Assembly: GCF_009208565.1 (NCBI RefSeq) | Contig: NZ_WFLK01000011.1 | Coordinates: forward strand, 1-64,000 | From: Janthinobacterium aquaticum | Lineage (GTDB): Bacteria; Pseudomonadota; Gammaproteobacteria; Burkholderiales; Burkholderiaceae_D | Direction of reading: 5' to 3' | DNA length: 64,000 nucleotides | Part shown: positions 11,224 through 20,372 of the stretch, in pieces | How positions within the stretch are numbered: the stretch's first letter is position 1 | How the letters are laid out: each line of letters starts with the position of its first letter | Made by a program: the position numbers and the translations under genes | Notes under the pieces: model-generated | What the model saw: the letters and a program-made list of their open reading frames with translations, nothing else | Databases searched by the model: none | Told to the model about the DNA's origin: nothing

Positions 11224-11775
11224 ATGCACGCCATTCCCACTACCCGTAGCCGCCTGCCGTCGATGAAAAGCATCGCTATCGGTGCTGCCGTTGCCCTGCT
11301 CAGCAGTGTTGCCATCACCAGCATGGCCGCTGCGCCAGCAGCGTATGACAAGACTTTCCTGATCAAGGCAGCCGACTCGGGCAGCACCGAAATTGCCGCC
11401 AGCAAAGTGGCGCAGTCGAAAAGCAGCAATCCGGAGGTGAAGAAGTTTGCCGATTCGATGGTAACCGACCATACCAAGGTGGCCGAAGAGCTCAAACAGC
11501 TGGCCAGCAGCAAGCAAGTTGACGTGTCCGACCAGCCCAGCGCACCGCATAAAGCGCAAATCGACAAGCTGAGCAAGCTCGAAGGCAAGCAGTTCGATGC
11601 GCAGTATGCGGCGAAAATCGGCGTGGCAGCGCACAAGGACGCAGTCAAGCTGTTTACCGAGGCCAGCCAGAAGGCCACCGATCCGGACATCAAGGCCTTT
11701 GCTGCCAAGACGCTGCCAGCGCTGCAGCACCATCTGGACATGGCCAACAGCCTGCATGACTCGCTGCCGAAATAA
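11224..11775 (+). CDS. DUF4142 domain-containing exported protein
   Basis: 183 residues from the ATG at 11224, chosen because GAAAGGA is six bases upstream; the frame is open a little further to 11209. An N-terminal signal peptide (residues about 14-37, ending near 'ITSMAAAPAA') precedes a helical bundle with 'DKTFLIKAADSGSTEIAASKVAQSKS' (DKTFLIKAADSG, then STEIAASKVAQSKS) and 'VKKFADSMVTDHTKVAEELK', the standard DUF4142 pattern. This is a ferritin-like-fold periplasmic family of unknown function. Monocistronic by its surroundings; a hairpin follows. Confidence 0.88.
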   Translation: MHAIPTTRSRLPSMKSIAIGAAVALLSSVAITSMAAAPAAYDKTFLIKAADSGSTEIAASKVAQSKSSNPEVKKFADSMVTDHTKVAEELKQLASSKQVDVSDQPSAPHKAQIDKLSKLEGKQFDAQYAAKIGVAAHKDAVKLFTEASQKATDPDIKAFAAKTLPALQHHLDMANSLHDSLPK

Positions 11776-11785
11776 AGGCAACACG

Positions 11786-11822
11786 GCTGCGTGCCGCTGG
11801 CGTACGCCACCAGGCACGCGGC
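11786..11822 (+). terminator. Hairpin after the DUF4142 gene
   Basis: GCTGCGTGCC (11786-11795) pairs with GGCACGCGGC (11813-11822) at nine of ten positions, with an inner GGCG/CGCC pairing. It starts 10 nt after the stop. The following T tract is poor, so this is a probable rather than a sure terminator. Confidence 0.45.
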
Positions 11823-11875
11823 TGTCTTACAATGCTGGTCTTTTTCAGGCTTACTGAAGACTTCCTGACGCTGTC

Positions 11876-12253
11876 ATGTTATTGAAAAAAATAAGCGTGG
11901 TGGCCGGCATGGTGCTATTGACTGCGCTGCTTGCCGGATGGCTGATTATCAAGGTGAACGCCGCGCGCCACGCCAAGCTCTATACGCAGCAGTGGAGCGA
12001 CAATGGCGCCTGCGTGATCAATACTTATATTCCTGTGTATGGCACGGGTGTACCGGCAAATATCGTGCGCGCACTGAGCACCAACAGTTTTTTCCGCGTC
12101 TATCACAAGGATGGCACCCTGCTTGAAAGCACCGAATGGGTGCTCGACGTGCATGAGGACGGCATACTCGACCATGCGCGCTGGTGCAACAATCGCGCCA
12201 TTTACCCTACCGATATGGGCTATGAAGGCTGGACGCTGGCGCAATGCGCGTAA
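11876..12253 (+). CDS. Small membrane-anchored hypothetical protein
   Basis: 125 residues. One N-terminal hydrophobic segment (about residues 7-27, 'VAGMVLLTALLAGWLIIKV') acts as a signal anchor; the remainder would be periplasmic and has three cysteines (in 'NGACVINTY', 'ARWCNN' and the penultimate 'QCA'). I recognise no family. The extracytoplasmic part mixes aromatic and polar residues like a small beta domain. It stands between a DUF4142 gene and the convergent cadR, with no sign of a shared operon. Confidence 0.6.
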   Translation: MLLKKISVVAGMVLLTALLAGWLIIKVNAARHAKLYTQQWSDNGACVINTYIPVYGTGVPANIVRALSTNSFFRVYHKDGTLLESTEWVLDVHEDGILDHARWCNNRAIYPTDMGYEGWTLAQCA

Positions 12254-12268
12254 GCGGTATCTGAACCT

Positions 12269-12700
12269 TTAATGCAGTTCGGTGTGGCAGGCGCAATCAT
12301 GGCCGCTGGCCGCCTCAGACAGATTTTGCAAAATGGCACAGTCCTGTGACGGCTTGGGCTGGTCGCACTGGTGGCGCAAGGCCACCAGTTGCTGCTGCAA
12401 GGTTTGCAGCGTTGCCATCTGTTCGGCAATGCGCTCGATATGGTGGTCGAGCAACTGGTTGACGCTCTGGCAACCATCGACCGGGTTATTCTTAAACTCC
12501 AGCAAGGCGCGTATATCGGAAAGGCCGATCTGCAGCGAGCGGCAGTGGCGGATAAACTGCAGGCGCTCCTGGTGCTCGTCGCGGTACTCGCGATAGCCGG
12601 CGCTGTTACGCCCCGGTTCCTGCAGCAGCCCGGCTTTTTCATAGTAACGCACGGTTTCCACATCGCAATCCGTGCGTTTGGCCAGTTCCCCGATACGCAT
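12269..12700 (-). CDS. cadR: Cd(II)/Pb(II)-responsive MerR-family regulator
   Basis: 143 residues from the ATG at 12700, which has GGAGG seven bases upstream; a TTG six codons earlier overlaps that ribosome site. The MerR helix-turn-helix 'MRIGELAKRTDCDVETVRYY' is followed by the long dimer helix. Metal-binding Cys77, Cys112 and Cys121 match the CadR/PbrR ligand pattern, and the tail 'HDCACHTELH' adds a His/Cys cluster as in CadR. It is divergent from cadA with a typical MerR-class operator between, so it should repress without metal and activate cadA with cadmium, lead or zinc. Confidence 0.92.
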   Translation of the reverse strand: MRIGELAKRTDCDVETVRYYEKAGLLQEPGRNSAGYREYRDEHQERLQFIRHCRSLQIGLSDIRALLEFKNNPVDGCQSVNQLLDHHIERIAEQMATLQTLQQQLVALRHQCDQPKPSQDCAILQNLSEAASGHDCACHTELH

Positions 12701-12725
12701 TGTTTGATCCTCCGGCAAATTGTGC

Positions 12726-12756
12726 TTGACCCTGTAGCGGCTACAGGGTTTTTAAT
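12726..12756 (+). promoter_or_regulatory. CadR-controlled cadA promoter with 19-bp spacer and palindromic operator
   Basis: The -35 TTGACC (12726-12731) and -10 TTTAAT (12751-12756) are 19 bp apart, the long spacer typical of MerR-activated promoters. Inside it sits a 21-bp palindrome (12729-12749) with arms ACCCTGTAGC and GCTACAGGGT around one central base, close to known CadR/PbrR boxes. Confidence 0.9.
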
Positions 12757-12789
12757 GCAAGCATACACGAATCCCACAAGGACGATGCG

Positions 12790-15057
12790 ATGCCACATGA
12801 TGGACACCACCACGAACACGAACCGGCCAAGCCCCATGCGCACGGCGGATGCTGCGGCCACCAGCACGCGGCGCCGCTGGAAACATCTGCCACGCCCCTG
12901 CCGATTGCGCCTGTCGATGGCGCACAGACGGCGCGCTACCGCATTGCCAATATGGATTGTCCGGTCGAAGAGCGGCTGATCCGCAACAAGCTCTCGAATA
13001 TGGCTGGCGTCGTGGGGCTCGATTTCAATCTGATGAGCCGGGTGCTCGATGTGCATCATACGCTGCCCTCGCTTGCCGCTGTGGAAACGGCGCTGCACGG
13101 TATCGGCATGCAGGCCGAGCCACTGGCTGCCGGCGTGGCGCCGGTACGCGATATGCAGGAGGGAAAACTATCGGGCTTGCAAAAAGCCGCGCTGGTGGTG
13201 TCCGGTCTGGCGGCAGCGGGCGCCGAAGCGCTGGCCTGGTCGGGCCAGGGCGACCATAGCGCGCCGGTGATTGCGCTGGCCCTGCTGTCGATTGCGACTG
13301 GTGGCTGGCCTACCTTGAAAAAAGGCTGGATCGCGCTCAAAAGTTTCACGCTCAATATCAACTTCCTCATGACGCTGGCTGTACTGGGCGCGGTCGCCAT
13401 CGGCCAGTGGCCGGAAGCGGCGATGGTGATTTTCCTGTTTGCCATTGCCGAGCTGATCGAAGGCATGTCGCTCAACCGCGCGCGCAATGCCGTACAGAGC
13501 CTGATGCAGCTGGCGCCCGACGTGGCCAGCGTCAGCGATGGCCATGGCGGCTGGAACCAGTTGCCGGTGGCCGAAGTGACCCTCGGCGCGCTGGTGCGCG
13601 TCAAGCCGGGTGAGCGCATCGCGCTCGATGGCACGGTAGAGAGCGGCGCCTCGGCGGTCGACCAGGCGCCGATCACCGGCGAAAGCATGCCGGTGGAAAA
13701 GCGCACTGGCGATATCGTGTATGCCGGCACCATCAACCAGCACGGCGTGCTCGATGTGCTGGTCACCAGCAACAGCGGCAACAGCACGCTGGCGCGTATC
13801 GTCAGGGTCATCGAAGAAACCCAGGGCCAGCAGGCGCCGACGCAGCGCTTTGTCGACCAGTTTGCCCGCTATTACACACCGGTGGTGGTGCTGTGCGCGC
13901 TGCTGGTCGCCGTATTACCGCCGCTGCTGACCGGCGCGCCGCTGCTGGACTGGGTCTACAAGGCGCTGGTGATGCTGGTGATCGCCTGCCCTTGCGCGCT
14001 GGTCATTTCCACGCCGGTCACCGTGGTCAGCGGCCTGACGGCGGCGGCGCGGCGCGGCATTCTGATCAAAGGCGGGCAATTTCTCGAAACTGGCCACCGC
14101 CTGCGTGCCATTGCACTCGACAAGACCGGCACGCTGACCATGGGTCAGCCTACCGTGACGGACGTGGTGGCGCTGGCCGCCAGCGAGCAGATCGTGCTGC
14201 TGCGCGCAGCCAGTCTCGATGCCAACTCGGCCCATCCGCTGGCCGCAGCCATCGTGCGCGCCGGGCCACCGGCCGCGCAACACCTGCCGGTGCGCCAGTT
14301 TTCCGCGCTGCACGGCCTGGGTGTGCAAGGCGAATTGGACGGCCAGATGCATTGGCTGGGCAATGCCCGATTGATGCAGCAGTTGCAACTGCTCACGCCC
14401 GAGCTGCAGGCGGCACTGACGCGCCTGGAGCAGCAGGGTCAGAGCGCGATGGTGCTGGCGACCAGCCAGGCAGCACTGGGCGTGATTGCCGTGGCCGATG
14501 TGTTGCGCCCGTCGGCGGCGGCAGCCATTGCCAGTTTGCAGCAATTGGGCGTGGCCAGCGTGATGCTGACCGGCGACAACCGCCTGACGGCCGAGCGCAT
14601 CGGCCAGCAAGTGGGCGTCAGCCTGGTCAAAGCCGAGCTGCTGCCAGAAGACAAGCTGGCCGAGATCAAGGCGCTGCAGCAGCAGTTTGGCGTGGTGGCC
14701 ATGCTGGGCGACGGCGTCAACGACGCGCCGGCGCTGGCGCAGGCCGATATCGGCTTTGCCATGGGCGCAGCCGGCAGCGATACGGCGATTGAAACGGCTG
14801 ACGTGGCGCTGATGGACGATGAATTGGGCAAGCTGCCTGAATTTATCAGGCTCAGCCGGCGCACCCGCAGCATCCTGTTGCAAAATATTAGCTTTGCCAT
14901 CGGCATCAAGCTGGTCTTCTTTGCGCTGGCGCTGGGTGGCCTGGCGACCTTGTGGATGGCGGTGTTTGCCGATGTGGGCGCGAGCCTGCTGGTGGTGGCC
15001 AATGGCCTGCGGCTGCTGCGTGGCAACGCTGGCAGTCGGGCCGGTGCGAACCAGTAG
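12790..15057 (+). CDS. cadA: Cd(II)/Zn(II)/Pb(II)-translocating P1B-type ATPase
   Basis: 755 residues. The N-terminus (residues 3-27) is rich in His with a CC pair, then a heavy-metal-associated domain with 'NMDCPVEERLIRNKL' in which the usual CxxC is replaced by a single Cys. Catalytic motifs: TGES 296-299, the transmembrane metal site CPC 400-402, phosphorylation DKTGT beginning at Asp444, an 'SAHPLA' HP motif and GDGVND 640-645. It would export divalent soft metals from the cytoplasm at the cost of ATP. AAGGA precedes the ATG at 12790. CadR and its operator lie directly upstream. Confidence 0.95.
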   Translation: MPHDGHHHEHEPAKPHAHGGCCGHQHAAPLETSATPLPIAPVDGAQTARYRIANMDCPVEERLIRNKLSNMAGVVGLDFNLMSRVLDVHHTLPSLAAVETALHGIGMQAEPLAAGVAPVRDMQEGKLSGLQKAALVVSGLAAAGAEALAWSGQGDHSAPVIALALLSIATGGWPTLKKGWIALKSFTLNINFLMTLAVLGAVAIGQWPEAAMVIFLFAIAELIEGMSLNRARNAVQSLMQLAPDVASVSDGHGGWNQLPVAEVTLGALVRVKPGERIALDGTVESGASAVDQAPITGESMPVEKRTGDIVYAGTINQHGVLDVLVTSNSGNSTLARIVRVIEETQGQQAPTQRFVDQFARYYTPVVVLCALLVAVLPPLLTGAPLLDWVYKALVMLVIACPCALVISTPVTVVSGLTAAARRGILIKGGQFLETGHRLRAIALDKTGTLTMGQPTVTDVVALAASEQIVLLRAASLDANSAHPLAAAIVRAGPPAAQHLPVRQFSALHGLGVQGELDGQMHWLGNARLMQQLQLLTPELQAALTRLEQQGQSAMVLATSQAALGVIAVADVLRPSAAAAIASLQQLGVASVMLTGDNRLTAERIGQQVGVSLVKAELLPEDKLAEIKALQQQFGVVAMLGDGVNDAPALAQADIGFAMGAAGSDTAIETADVALMDDELGKLPEFIRLSRRTRSILLQNISFAIGIKLVFFALALGGLATLWMAVFADVGASLLVVANGLRLLRGNAGSRAGANQ

Positions 15058-15134
15058 GCCGGATTGCATGATCGGCGTTGACAGTTTCCTGGAAGAACGT
15101 TACTTTGCGTTACTTCCTTGATAACCATGACGTC

Positions 15135-16568
15135 ATGATCACTCCGTTGCGCGTTTCACTGTTTGCCGCCTTCGCCTTCACCTTGCCGCTTACCTTGCAG
15201 GCCGCGCCGCTGGCATGGTCGCCCTGTACCGATGGCGTATTGCCAGGCAGCCTGTGTGCAACCAGCATGGTCCCCGCCAGTTATGAGCAGAACGCCGGCA
15301 GTGACACCTTGGCCTTATTCGTGCGCAAGATTGCAGCCGATGTGCCCGCTGGCAGCGCGCCCAAAGGCACGCTCTGGCTGGTCGCCGGAGGCCCGGGCGA
15401 ATCCGGCGCCTCGTTTTACGCGCTGATGCCAACCCTGCGCCGCAGCTTTCCCGGCTTTCAGTTCCTGCTGCCAGACCACCGCGGCACCGGCAATTCGGCG
15501 CGCGTCTGCCCGGCAGAGGAAGCCGCAGACAGCCCTGGCGGCCGGGCTTTGGCCGGTGCGGAATGGGCCAGCTGCTTTGCCAGCCTGAACAAACATCCGC
15601 AACTGGCCAGTCAGTTTTCCATCACCAATGCGGCGCGCGACCTGCGCACGCTGGTCAAAGGCGAAGCTGGCGTCTCGGCGCAGCCGGTCTATCTGTATGG
15701 CGTGTCTTACGGCACGCAACTGGTGCTACGCAGCCTGCAGCTGGGGCCGCTGGCCGTCAAGGGCGTGCTGCTCGACTCGCTGGTGCCGCCGCAGACCGAT
15801 CCCCGCTGGGACCTGAGCCAGCGCTCGCAGGTGGTCAACCAGGTTGGCCTGCAGGTCCTGGCCGATTGCGACGCTGACGCCGCCTGCCAGGCTGTAGCCG
15901 GTGAACCGGCGCAGGCGCTGCTGCGCCGGGTGCTGGCCAAGGTCCAGGCCGACCCGGCCTTGCTGGCCAAAATTCCCGGCAAGAATCTTAAAAACTTCCT
16001 GGGCAGCATGCTGGACGTGCCGTCGGCGCGCGCCAGGCTGATTGCGCTGCTGCGCGATCTCGAGCATGGCGGCGACACCGAACTGGCTGCCGTGCGTGCC
16101 AGCCTGGTGGCGGCAGCCGCCTCGCTGGGCAGCAGCGCGCAGTCGCCGCTGTCGATCCCGCTGGTCAGCATGATCAGCAATTCGGAAAACAATCTGCAGC
16201 CCACGCTGCGCCCGGCATGGACTACTGCCGAGCTGGACCAGGAGGAATCGGCGTTATTGTTTACCAGCCCGCTGCCGCGCATGCTGGCCGGCGGCGGCTT
16301 GCCCACGTATCCACGCGACGCGTATTTCGGCCAGCTGCCGGCCAACGTGCCGCCGATGCTGGTGCTGCAAGGCACGCACGATCCGAAAACACCGCATGCC
16401 GGCGCGCTGGCCCAGGTGCAGTCACTGCAAGCGACATCGTCGAACCGGCCTGCCTTGGTCAGCGTGCAGCAGGCGCCGCACTTTATCCTGTGGACGGCGC
16501 CAGCCTGCTTCGAACAGGCCAGCCTGCGTTTTATTGCCGGCCAGCCTGCGCAGGATTGCGTCCTTTAA
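15135..16568 (+). CDS. Secreted alpha/beta hydrolase, tripeptidyl/prolyl aminopeptidase-like
   Basis: 477 residues from the ATG at 15135, which opens a classical signal peptide ending near 'LQAAPLAW'; the longer open frame from 15078 lacks one. The oxyanion-region 'WLVAGGPGESG', nucleophile Ser191 in GVSYG, Asp416 in 'GTHDPKTPH' and His449 in 'QAPHF' form the triad. The 'GGPG' loop, 'PDHRGTGNS' and the late TAP-like C-terminal domain fit the proline-iminopeptidase/TAP family. Multiple cysteines suit an extracytoplasmic enzyme. Its peptide substrate is not predictable. Confidence 0.85.
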   Translation: MITPLRVSLFAAFAFTLPLTLQAAPLAWSPCTDGVLPGSLCATSMVPASYEQNAGSDTLALFVRKIAADVPAGSAPKGTLWLVAGGPGESGASFYALMPTLRRSFPGFQFLLPDHRGTGNSARVCPAEEAADSPGGRALAGAEWASCFASLNKHPQLASQFSITNAARDLRTLVKGEAGVSAQPVYLYGVSYGTQLVLRSLQLGPLAVKGVLLDSLVPPQTDPRWDLSQRSQVVNQVGLQVLADCDADAACQAVAGEPAQALLRRVLAKVQADPALLAKIPGKNLKNFLGSMLDVPSARARLIALLRDLEHGGDTELAAVRASLVAAAASLGSSAQSPLSIPLVSMISNSENNLQPTLRPAWTTAELDQEESALLFTSPLPRMLAGGGLPTYPRDAYFGQLPANVPPMLVLQGTHDPKTPHAGALAQVQSLQATSSNRPALVSVQQAPHFILWTAPACFEQASLRFIAGQPAQDCVL

Positions 16569-16600
16569 GCGCATCGCGTCCGGCCAGCTCTCGCCCGCCA

Positions 16601-18097
16601 CTACTTGGCCGCCAGCAGCGCGCGCCCGGCCCGCTGCAGCTGGCGCAGCGCCAGTGCAGTGAGCAGCAGCATGGATGCAGCAGTTGCCAGCACTGCCACA
16701 AAGGCACGATCAAAAGCGGCGCGCGCCAGTTGCGCCACTTCAATACCCAGTTTGCCCGACAACTGGCCCGCCGCCAGCAGCGCCGCGTCCAGCGTGTCAT
16801 ACGCGTCCGGCAACGCACCCGCAGCAGCGGGCAGCAGCAGGCTGGCGCCATAAACGGCTGACATAATGGTGCCGAGGATGGTCACGCCCAGCACCGCGCC
16901 CAGTTCATACGCCACCTCCTCGATCGAGGCCGCCATGCCGGCCTGCTGCGGCGCCACGTTCAGCATCACGGCGCTCGAGGCCGTCGTCATCACGGCGCCC
17001 AGCCCCAGGCCCAGTACGGCCAGGCTGGCGATCTGCGCCGGTAAAGCCGCATCATGCCATAACAGATAGGCGGCCATGCCCAGGCCAGAGACCAGCAACG
17101 AAGCCCACAGCACCATGGCCTTGTCGGCGTGCGGCAAGATCAGGCCGGTCAGCGGTCCGGCAAACACGGAAGCGAGCGGCAGCGGCAGCAGCATCAGGCC
17201 GGCGTCCAGCGGCGACATGGCGCGCACCAGCTGCAGATGCTGGCTCAGCGCCAGTTCCATGCCGATCAGCGCGGCCGAGGCCACCATGGCGGCGGCCACG
17301 GCGCTGGAGAACGGCAAGGCGCGAAACAGCGTGAAGTCGATCAGCGGCGCTGGCCGCTTGCGCTGGCGTCGTACAAACAGCACGGCAAAAACGGCGCCCG
17401 TGGCCAGCGCGGCGGCGGCGACAGCGTACGATGGCGCCGCCTTGCCCAGTTCCTTGATCGCATACACGCCGCCCAGCAGGGCCAGCATGATATGCAGCGA
17501 CCCGGCCAGGTCCCACGGCTGGCTGTTCTGGCCGGCGCGGCGCGGCAGCAGCAAGGCGGCCGCCAGCAGTGTCAGCAGCACGATCGGCACATTGATCAGG
17601 AAGACCGAACCCCACCAGTAATGCTCCAGCAAGAAGCCGCCGAGGATGGGGCCGAAGGCGGCGCCGCCCGAGGCGATCGCGGCCCATACGCCGATGGCAA
17701 ACGAGCGCTCGCGCTGGTCGGCAAAGGTCAAACGGATCAGCGACAGTGTGGCCGGCATCATCATGGCGGCGCCCACCGCCAGCACGATGCGCGCGCCGAT
17801 CAGCGCTGCCGGCGTGGGTGCAAACGCAGCGCCCAGCGACGCGGCGCCGAATACGGCCAAGCCGCCAAGAAACACCGGTTTGTGGCCGAGCCGGTCGCCA
17901 AGCGTACCCAGACCAGGCAACAGGCCGCACACGACCAGCGAATAGATATTGATCATCCACAGTTTCTGCGATGCCGAGGCATGCAGTTCGCGCGTCAGCG
18001 CGGGCAAGGCGGTATACAGCACGGTCATGTCAACCACGATCAGGAACAGGGCGCTGGAGATAATGGCCAGCGTCAGCCATTTTTTAAAGGCGTGCAT
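16601..18097 (-). CDS. MFS efflux transporter, DHA2 family (SmvA-like)
   Basis: 498 residues with about 14 hydrophobic segments. Motif A-like 'GTLGDRLGHKPVFLGG' and motif C-like 'GVWAAIASGGAAFGPILGG' (GPxxGG) mark a drug:H+ antiporter. 'ALPALTRELHASASQKLWM' near the N-terminus resembles SmvA/QacA-type quaternary-ammonium and methyl-viologen exporters. The ATG at 18097 has a poor ribosome site. It follows the GNAT gene after 47 bp on the same strand, and a LysR regulator diverges from the pair, so a small inducible resistance operon is likely. Substrate unknown. Confidence 0.88.
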   Translation of the reverse strand: MHAFKKWLTLAIISSALFLIVVDMTVLYTALPALTRELHASASQKLWMINIYSLVVCGLLPGLGTLGDRLGHKPVFLGGLAVFGAASLGAAFAPTPAALIGARIVLAVGAAMMMPATLSLIRLTFADQRERSFAIGVWAAIASGGAAFGPILGGFLLEHYWWGSVFLINVPIVLLTLLAAALLLPRRAGQNSQPWDLAGSLHIMLALLGGVYAIKELGKAAPSYAVAAAALATGAVFAVLFVRRQRKRPAPLIDFTLFRALPFSSAVAAAMVASAALIGMELALSQHLQLVRAMSPLDAGLMLLPLPLASVFAGPLTGLILPHADKAMVLWASLLVSGLGMAAYLLWHDAALPAQIASLAVLGLGLGAVMTTASSAVMLNVAPQQAGMAASIEEVAYELGAVLGVTILGTIMSAVYGASLLLPAAAGALPDAYDTLDAALLAAGQLSGKLGIEVAQLARAAFDRAFVAVLATAASMLLLTALALRQLQRAGRALLAAK

Positions 18098-18144
18098 AAA
18101 ATTTTCTATATTGTCGTTGGGGCGGGCGGGTCGGGGACACGGTT

Positions 18145-18693
18145 TCAGGCATAGTCGGCCCCACCGGCACCATCAAGTTCGCGCAGCATGACCACCGACA
18201 CCTGTTCGAAACCGCGCCCCTTGAAAAACTGCTGTGCGGCCAGGTTGTGTACGCCGCACTCGAGAAACAGGCGCGCAATGCCGTGGCTGCGCAGCTCGCT
18301 GGCGACCCACTCCACCAGCGCGCTGCCGGTGCCGCTGCCGCGCACCGCCGGTAGCAGCACCAGGTCGTCCAGCGCGGCAAACGACCTGGCGGCGCGCTGG
18401 CGCGTGTCGATCGACACCAGCGCCATGCCCACCAGCAGTTCGCCGTGGCGGGCAACGGCCAGCAGACTCGAGTCGCCATGTGCCCAGTCGTGCGACAGCG
18501 CCGCGCGGATCTCGCCGCGGATCACCTGCGGCAGGTCGGCGCGCCACTTGCCCGGCGCATCGGCGCGCTCGCCCTGCAGCTCGGAATGGGAAATATAATC
18601 GGCGCTGACATGATCGAGGTACAGCGCGCACAGCGCGTCTTCCAGGCTGGCGTCGTGGCACCAGCTGAAGCTGGCAGTGGCAGGGGTCGTCAT
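18145..18693 (-). CDS. GNAT family N-acetyltransferase
   Basis: 182 residues. The GNAT fold is shown by 'FAALDDLVLLPAVRGSGTGSALVEW', split here as FAALDDLVLLPAVRG and SGTGSALVEW; the second half is the acetyl-CoA pyrophosphate loop (R-x-x-G-x-G/A). 'ARLFLECGVHNLAAQQFFKGRGF' (ECGVHNLAAQQFFKGRGF) is the typical C-terminal motif. It probably transfers an acetyl group to a small amine. It heads the operon with the MFS pump; acetylation plus export of a toxic amine would be a coherent role, but this is inference. Confidence 0.85.
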   Translation of the reverse strand: MTTPATASFSWCHDASLEDALCALYLDHVSADYISHSELQGERADAPGKWRADLPQVIRGEIRAALSHDWAHGDSSLLAVARHGELLVGMALVSIDTRQRAARSFAALDDLVLLPAVRGSGTGSALVEWVASELRSHGIARLFLECGVHNLAAQQFFKGRGFEQVSVVMLRELDGAGGADYA

Positions 18694-18726
18694 GGTGTTC
18701 TACTCACTCCTCAATATGAATCAGCG

Positions 18727-18755
18727 AGTTTATGTCGGCTGAAAAGGGTATTCAA
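18727..18755 (-). promoter_or_regulatory. Sigma-70-like promoter of the GNAT-MFS operon
   Basis: On the minus strand TTGAAT (18755-18750) and TAAACT (18732-18727) are separated by 17 bp, about 34 nt ahead of the GNAT start. Confidence 0.5.
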
Positions 18756-18763
18756 GTTAAAAT

Positions 18764-18782
18764 CCATCTGTAAATCAGATGG
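18764..18782. promoter_or_regulatory. 19-bp palindrome beside the LysR gene start
   Basis: CCATCTG (18764-18770) and CAGATGG (18776-18782) surround TAAAT, next to the ribosome site (GGGAG at 18781) of the lysR gene and upstream of the divergent GNAT promoter. Likely the LysR operator; a hairpin on the mRNA is the alternative. Confidence 0.55.
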
Positions 18783-18791
18783 GAGAGCCGT

Positions 18792-19670
18792 ATGCAATGG
18801 ACGCTGGAACAACTGCGCTACTTTGAAGCGGCCGTGGCGGCCGGCTCGTTTTCGGGTGCGGCGCGCCGGCTGGGACGGGCGCAGTCGGTGATCAGCACGG
18901 CCGTCGGCTTGCTCGAAGCCGAGCTGGGCGTGCTGCTATTCGACCGCTCGCGGCGCAATGCGGTGCTGACGGAGGCTGGCCAGGTCATGCACCTGGAAGC
19001 ATGCGAGCTGCTGCGCCAGGCCGAACGGCTGCAGCTGCGCGCGCAACTGCTGGGCGCCGCGCCCGAAGCACGACTGACGCTGGCGCTCGATGAAGCGCTG
19101 CCGTATCTGGTGGTGCGCACGCTGTGCAAGGAGCTGGCCGTGCGCTATCCGGCGCTGGAACTGGTGGTGCTCAACGCCACCGACAAGGAGGTGGCGCAGT
19201 ATATCGAGCAGCAGCAGGCCGACCTGGCGTTTCATTTCGACCGCGGCCCGGTGTCGTCGATCCTCGAACAGCAGCATATCGGCAGCGTGGCGCAAGGCGT
19301 ATTCGTGGCCAGGGGCCATGCCATGGCGCACGGCGGCGACGTCACGCGCAACGAGCTGACGCGCCATCGCCAGCTGATCATGGATTCGGCCCTGAACCGC
19401 GCCCTGGCCTTCAGTCCCGCCGTATGGATTTCCGACAGCTTTTACAGCATCGCCGAGATGGTGGCCGACGGCCTGGGCTGGGCCATTTTGCCGCTCAATA
19501 TCGCCCGCTACGAGAACAACCGCGGCTATCTGCAGGAAGTGCCGTGCCCTGCCCTGGCGCTGCCGCGCCTGCCGGTGCGGCGCCTGGCCCTGCACGGCAA
19601 AAAACTCAGCGACACCTGCCAGTGGCTGACGGCGCGCCTGACTGAGCTGCTGCAGGACGGTCCACGCTGA
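18792..19670 (+). CDS. LysR family transcriptional regulator
   Basis: 292 residues. The winged helix-turn-helix is 'GSFSGAARRLGRAQSVISTA' near residues 18-37, followed by the periplasmic-binding-like effector domain. It diverges from the GNAT-MFS operon with a palindrome between, so that operon is the probable target. The effector pocket gives no ligand clue. Confidence 0.9.
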   Translation: MQWTLEQLRYFEAAVAAGSFSGAARRLGRAQSVISTAVGLLEAELGVLLFDRSRRNAVLTEAGQVMHLEACELLRQAERLQLRAQLLGAAPEARLTLALDEALPYLVVRTLCKELAVRYPALELVVLNATDKEVAQYIEQQQADLAFHFDRGPVSSILEQQHIGSVAQGVFVARGHAMAHGGDVTRNELTRHRQLIMDSALNRALAFSPAVWISDSFYSIAEMVADGLGWAILPLNIARYENNRGYLQEVPCPALALPRLPVRRLALHGKKLSDTCQWLTARLTELLQDGPR

Positions 19671-19795
19671 TTGCAGTTATTACGCATGCGTACACCAGCC
19701 TGTGGCAATGCTTCAGGCAGTGGCTGCTATTGGCCCCAGCTTGCACAAAACGCAGTAAGATAATGGATCGACAACTTGTTGCGATAAAGGAAAAT

Positions 19796-20296
19796 ATGAA
19801 AAGCCTGAGACTGATTGCCATCGCCCTGTTTATCACCAGCTCTGTCGCGTCAGCTCAGGATGTGCTGCTTGCTGGCCACGTCCAAAAAGTCATTTTGCAA
19901 CCACTAGGCACCGAAAATTGCCCGCCGGCCTGCCCTGCTCCGGATACGAGCCGTGCCGACGGTACGCAAACAGTCTGTTTATCGAACATGGGCGGCTGCC
20001 AGACAATGGAGGTTACGGTTGACCGGGTCTATCGCGGAGCCGATCCGGGGAAAACGCGGCTATTCTGGTCACGCTTTGGTGAGTGGGGGCCGAGTTTTCC
20101 GGTGACGGCAAAACAGATAGTCGTGAGCGAAGAAAATGGCGATGTATCCTGGTCGCCTATAACAGAAAAGGATGGCAAGATTTTTATCGATCCGAAACGT
20201 CTGCGCAAAATCGGCGGTGTTCCTGCATCGGATAAGGGCGATAGCGGCCTGGTAGCACTGGATGAGGTGCTTGCAGGTAGCAGCAGCGCGCGCTGA
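19796..20296 (+). CDS. Exported hypothetical protein
   Basis: 166 residues from the ATG at 19796, which has AAGGA upstream and opens a clear signal peptide (MKSLRLIAIALFITSSVASAQ). The frame is open earlier to 19730 without a signal. The mature part has four cysteines within 'NCPPACPAPD' and 'VCLSNMGGCQT', suggesting two disulfides, and a beta-rich C-terminal half. I recognise no family. It begins the lower-GC patch of the window. Confidence 0.65.
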   Translation: MKSLRLIAIALFITSSVASAQDVLLAGHVQKVILQPLGTENCPPACPAPDTSRADGTQTVCLSNMGGCQTMEVTVDRVYRGADPGKTRLFWSRFGEWGPSFPVTAKQIVVSEENGDVSWSPITEKDGKIFIDPKRLRKIGGVPASDKGDSGLVALDEVLAGSSSAR

Positions 20297-20372
20297 CGCT
20301 TGGTCGAATTGATGGCGAGCGTTTGCAATCGGCCAGGAGCCGCCGGTCGATTTGAAATCTAGTAGAACGATG

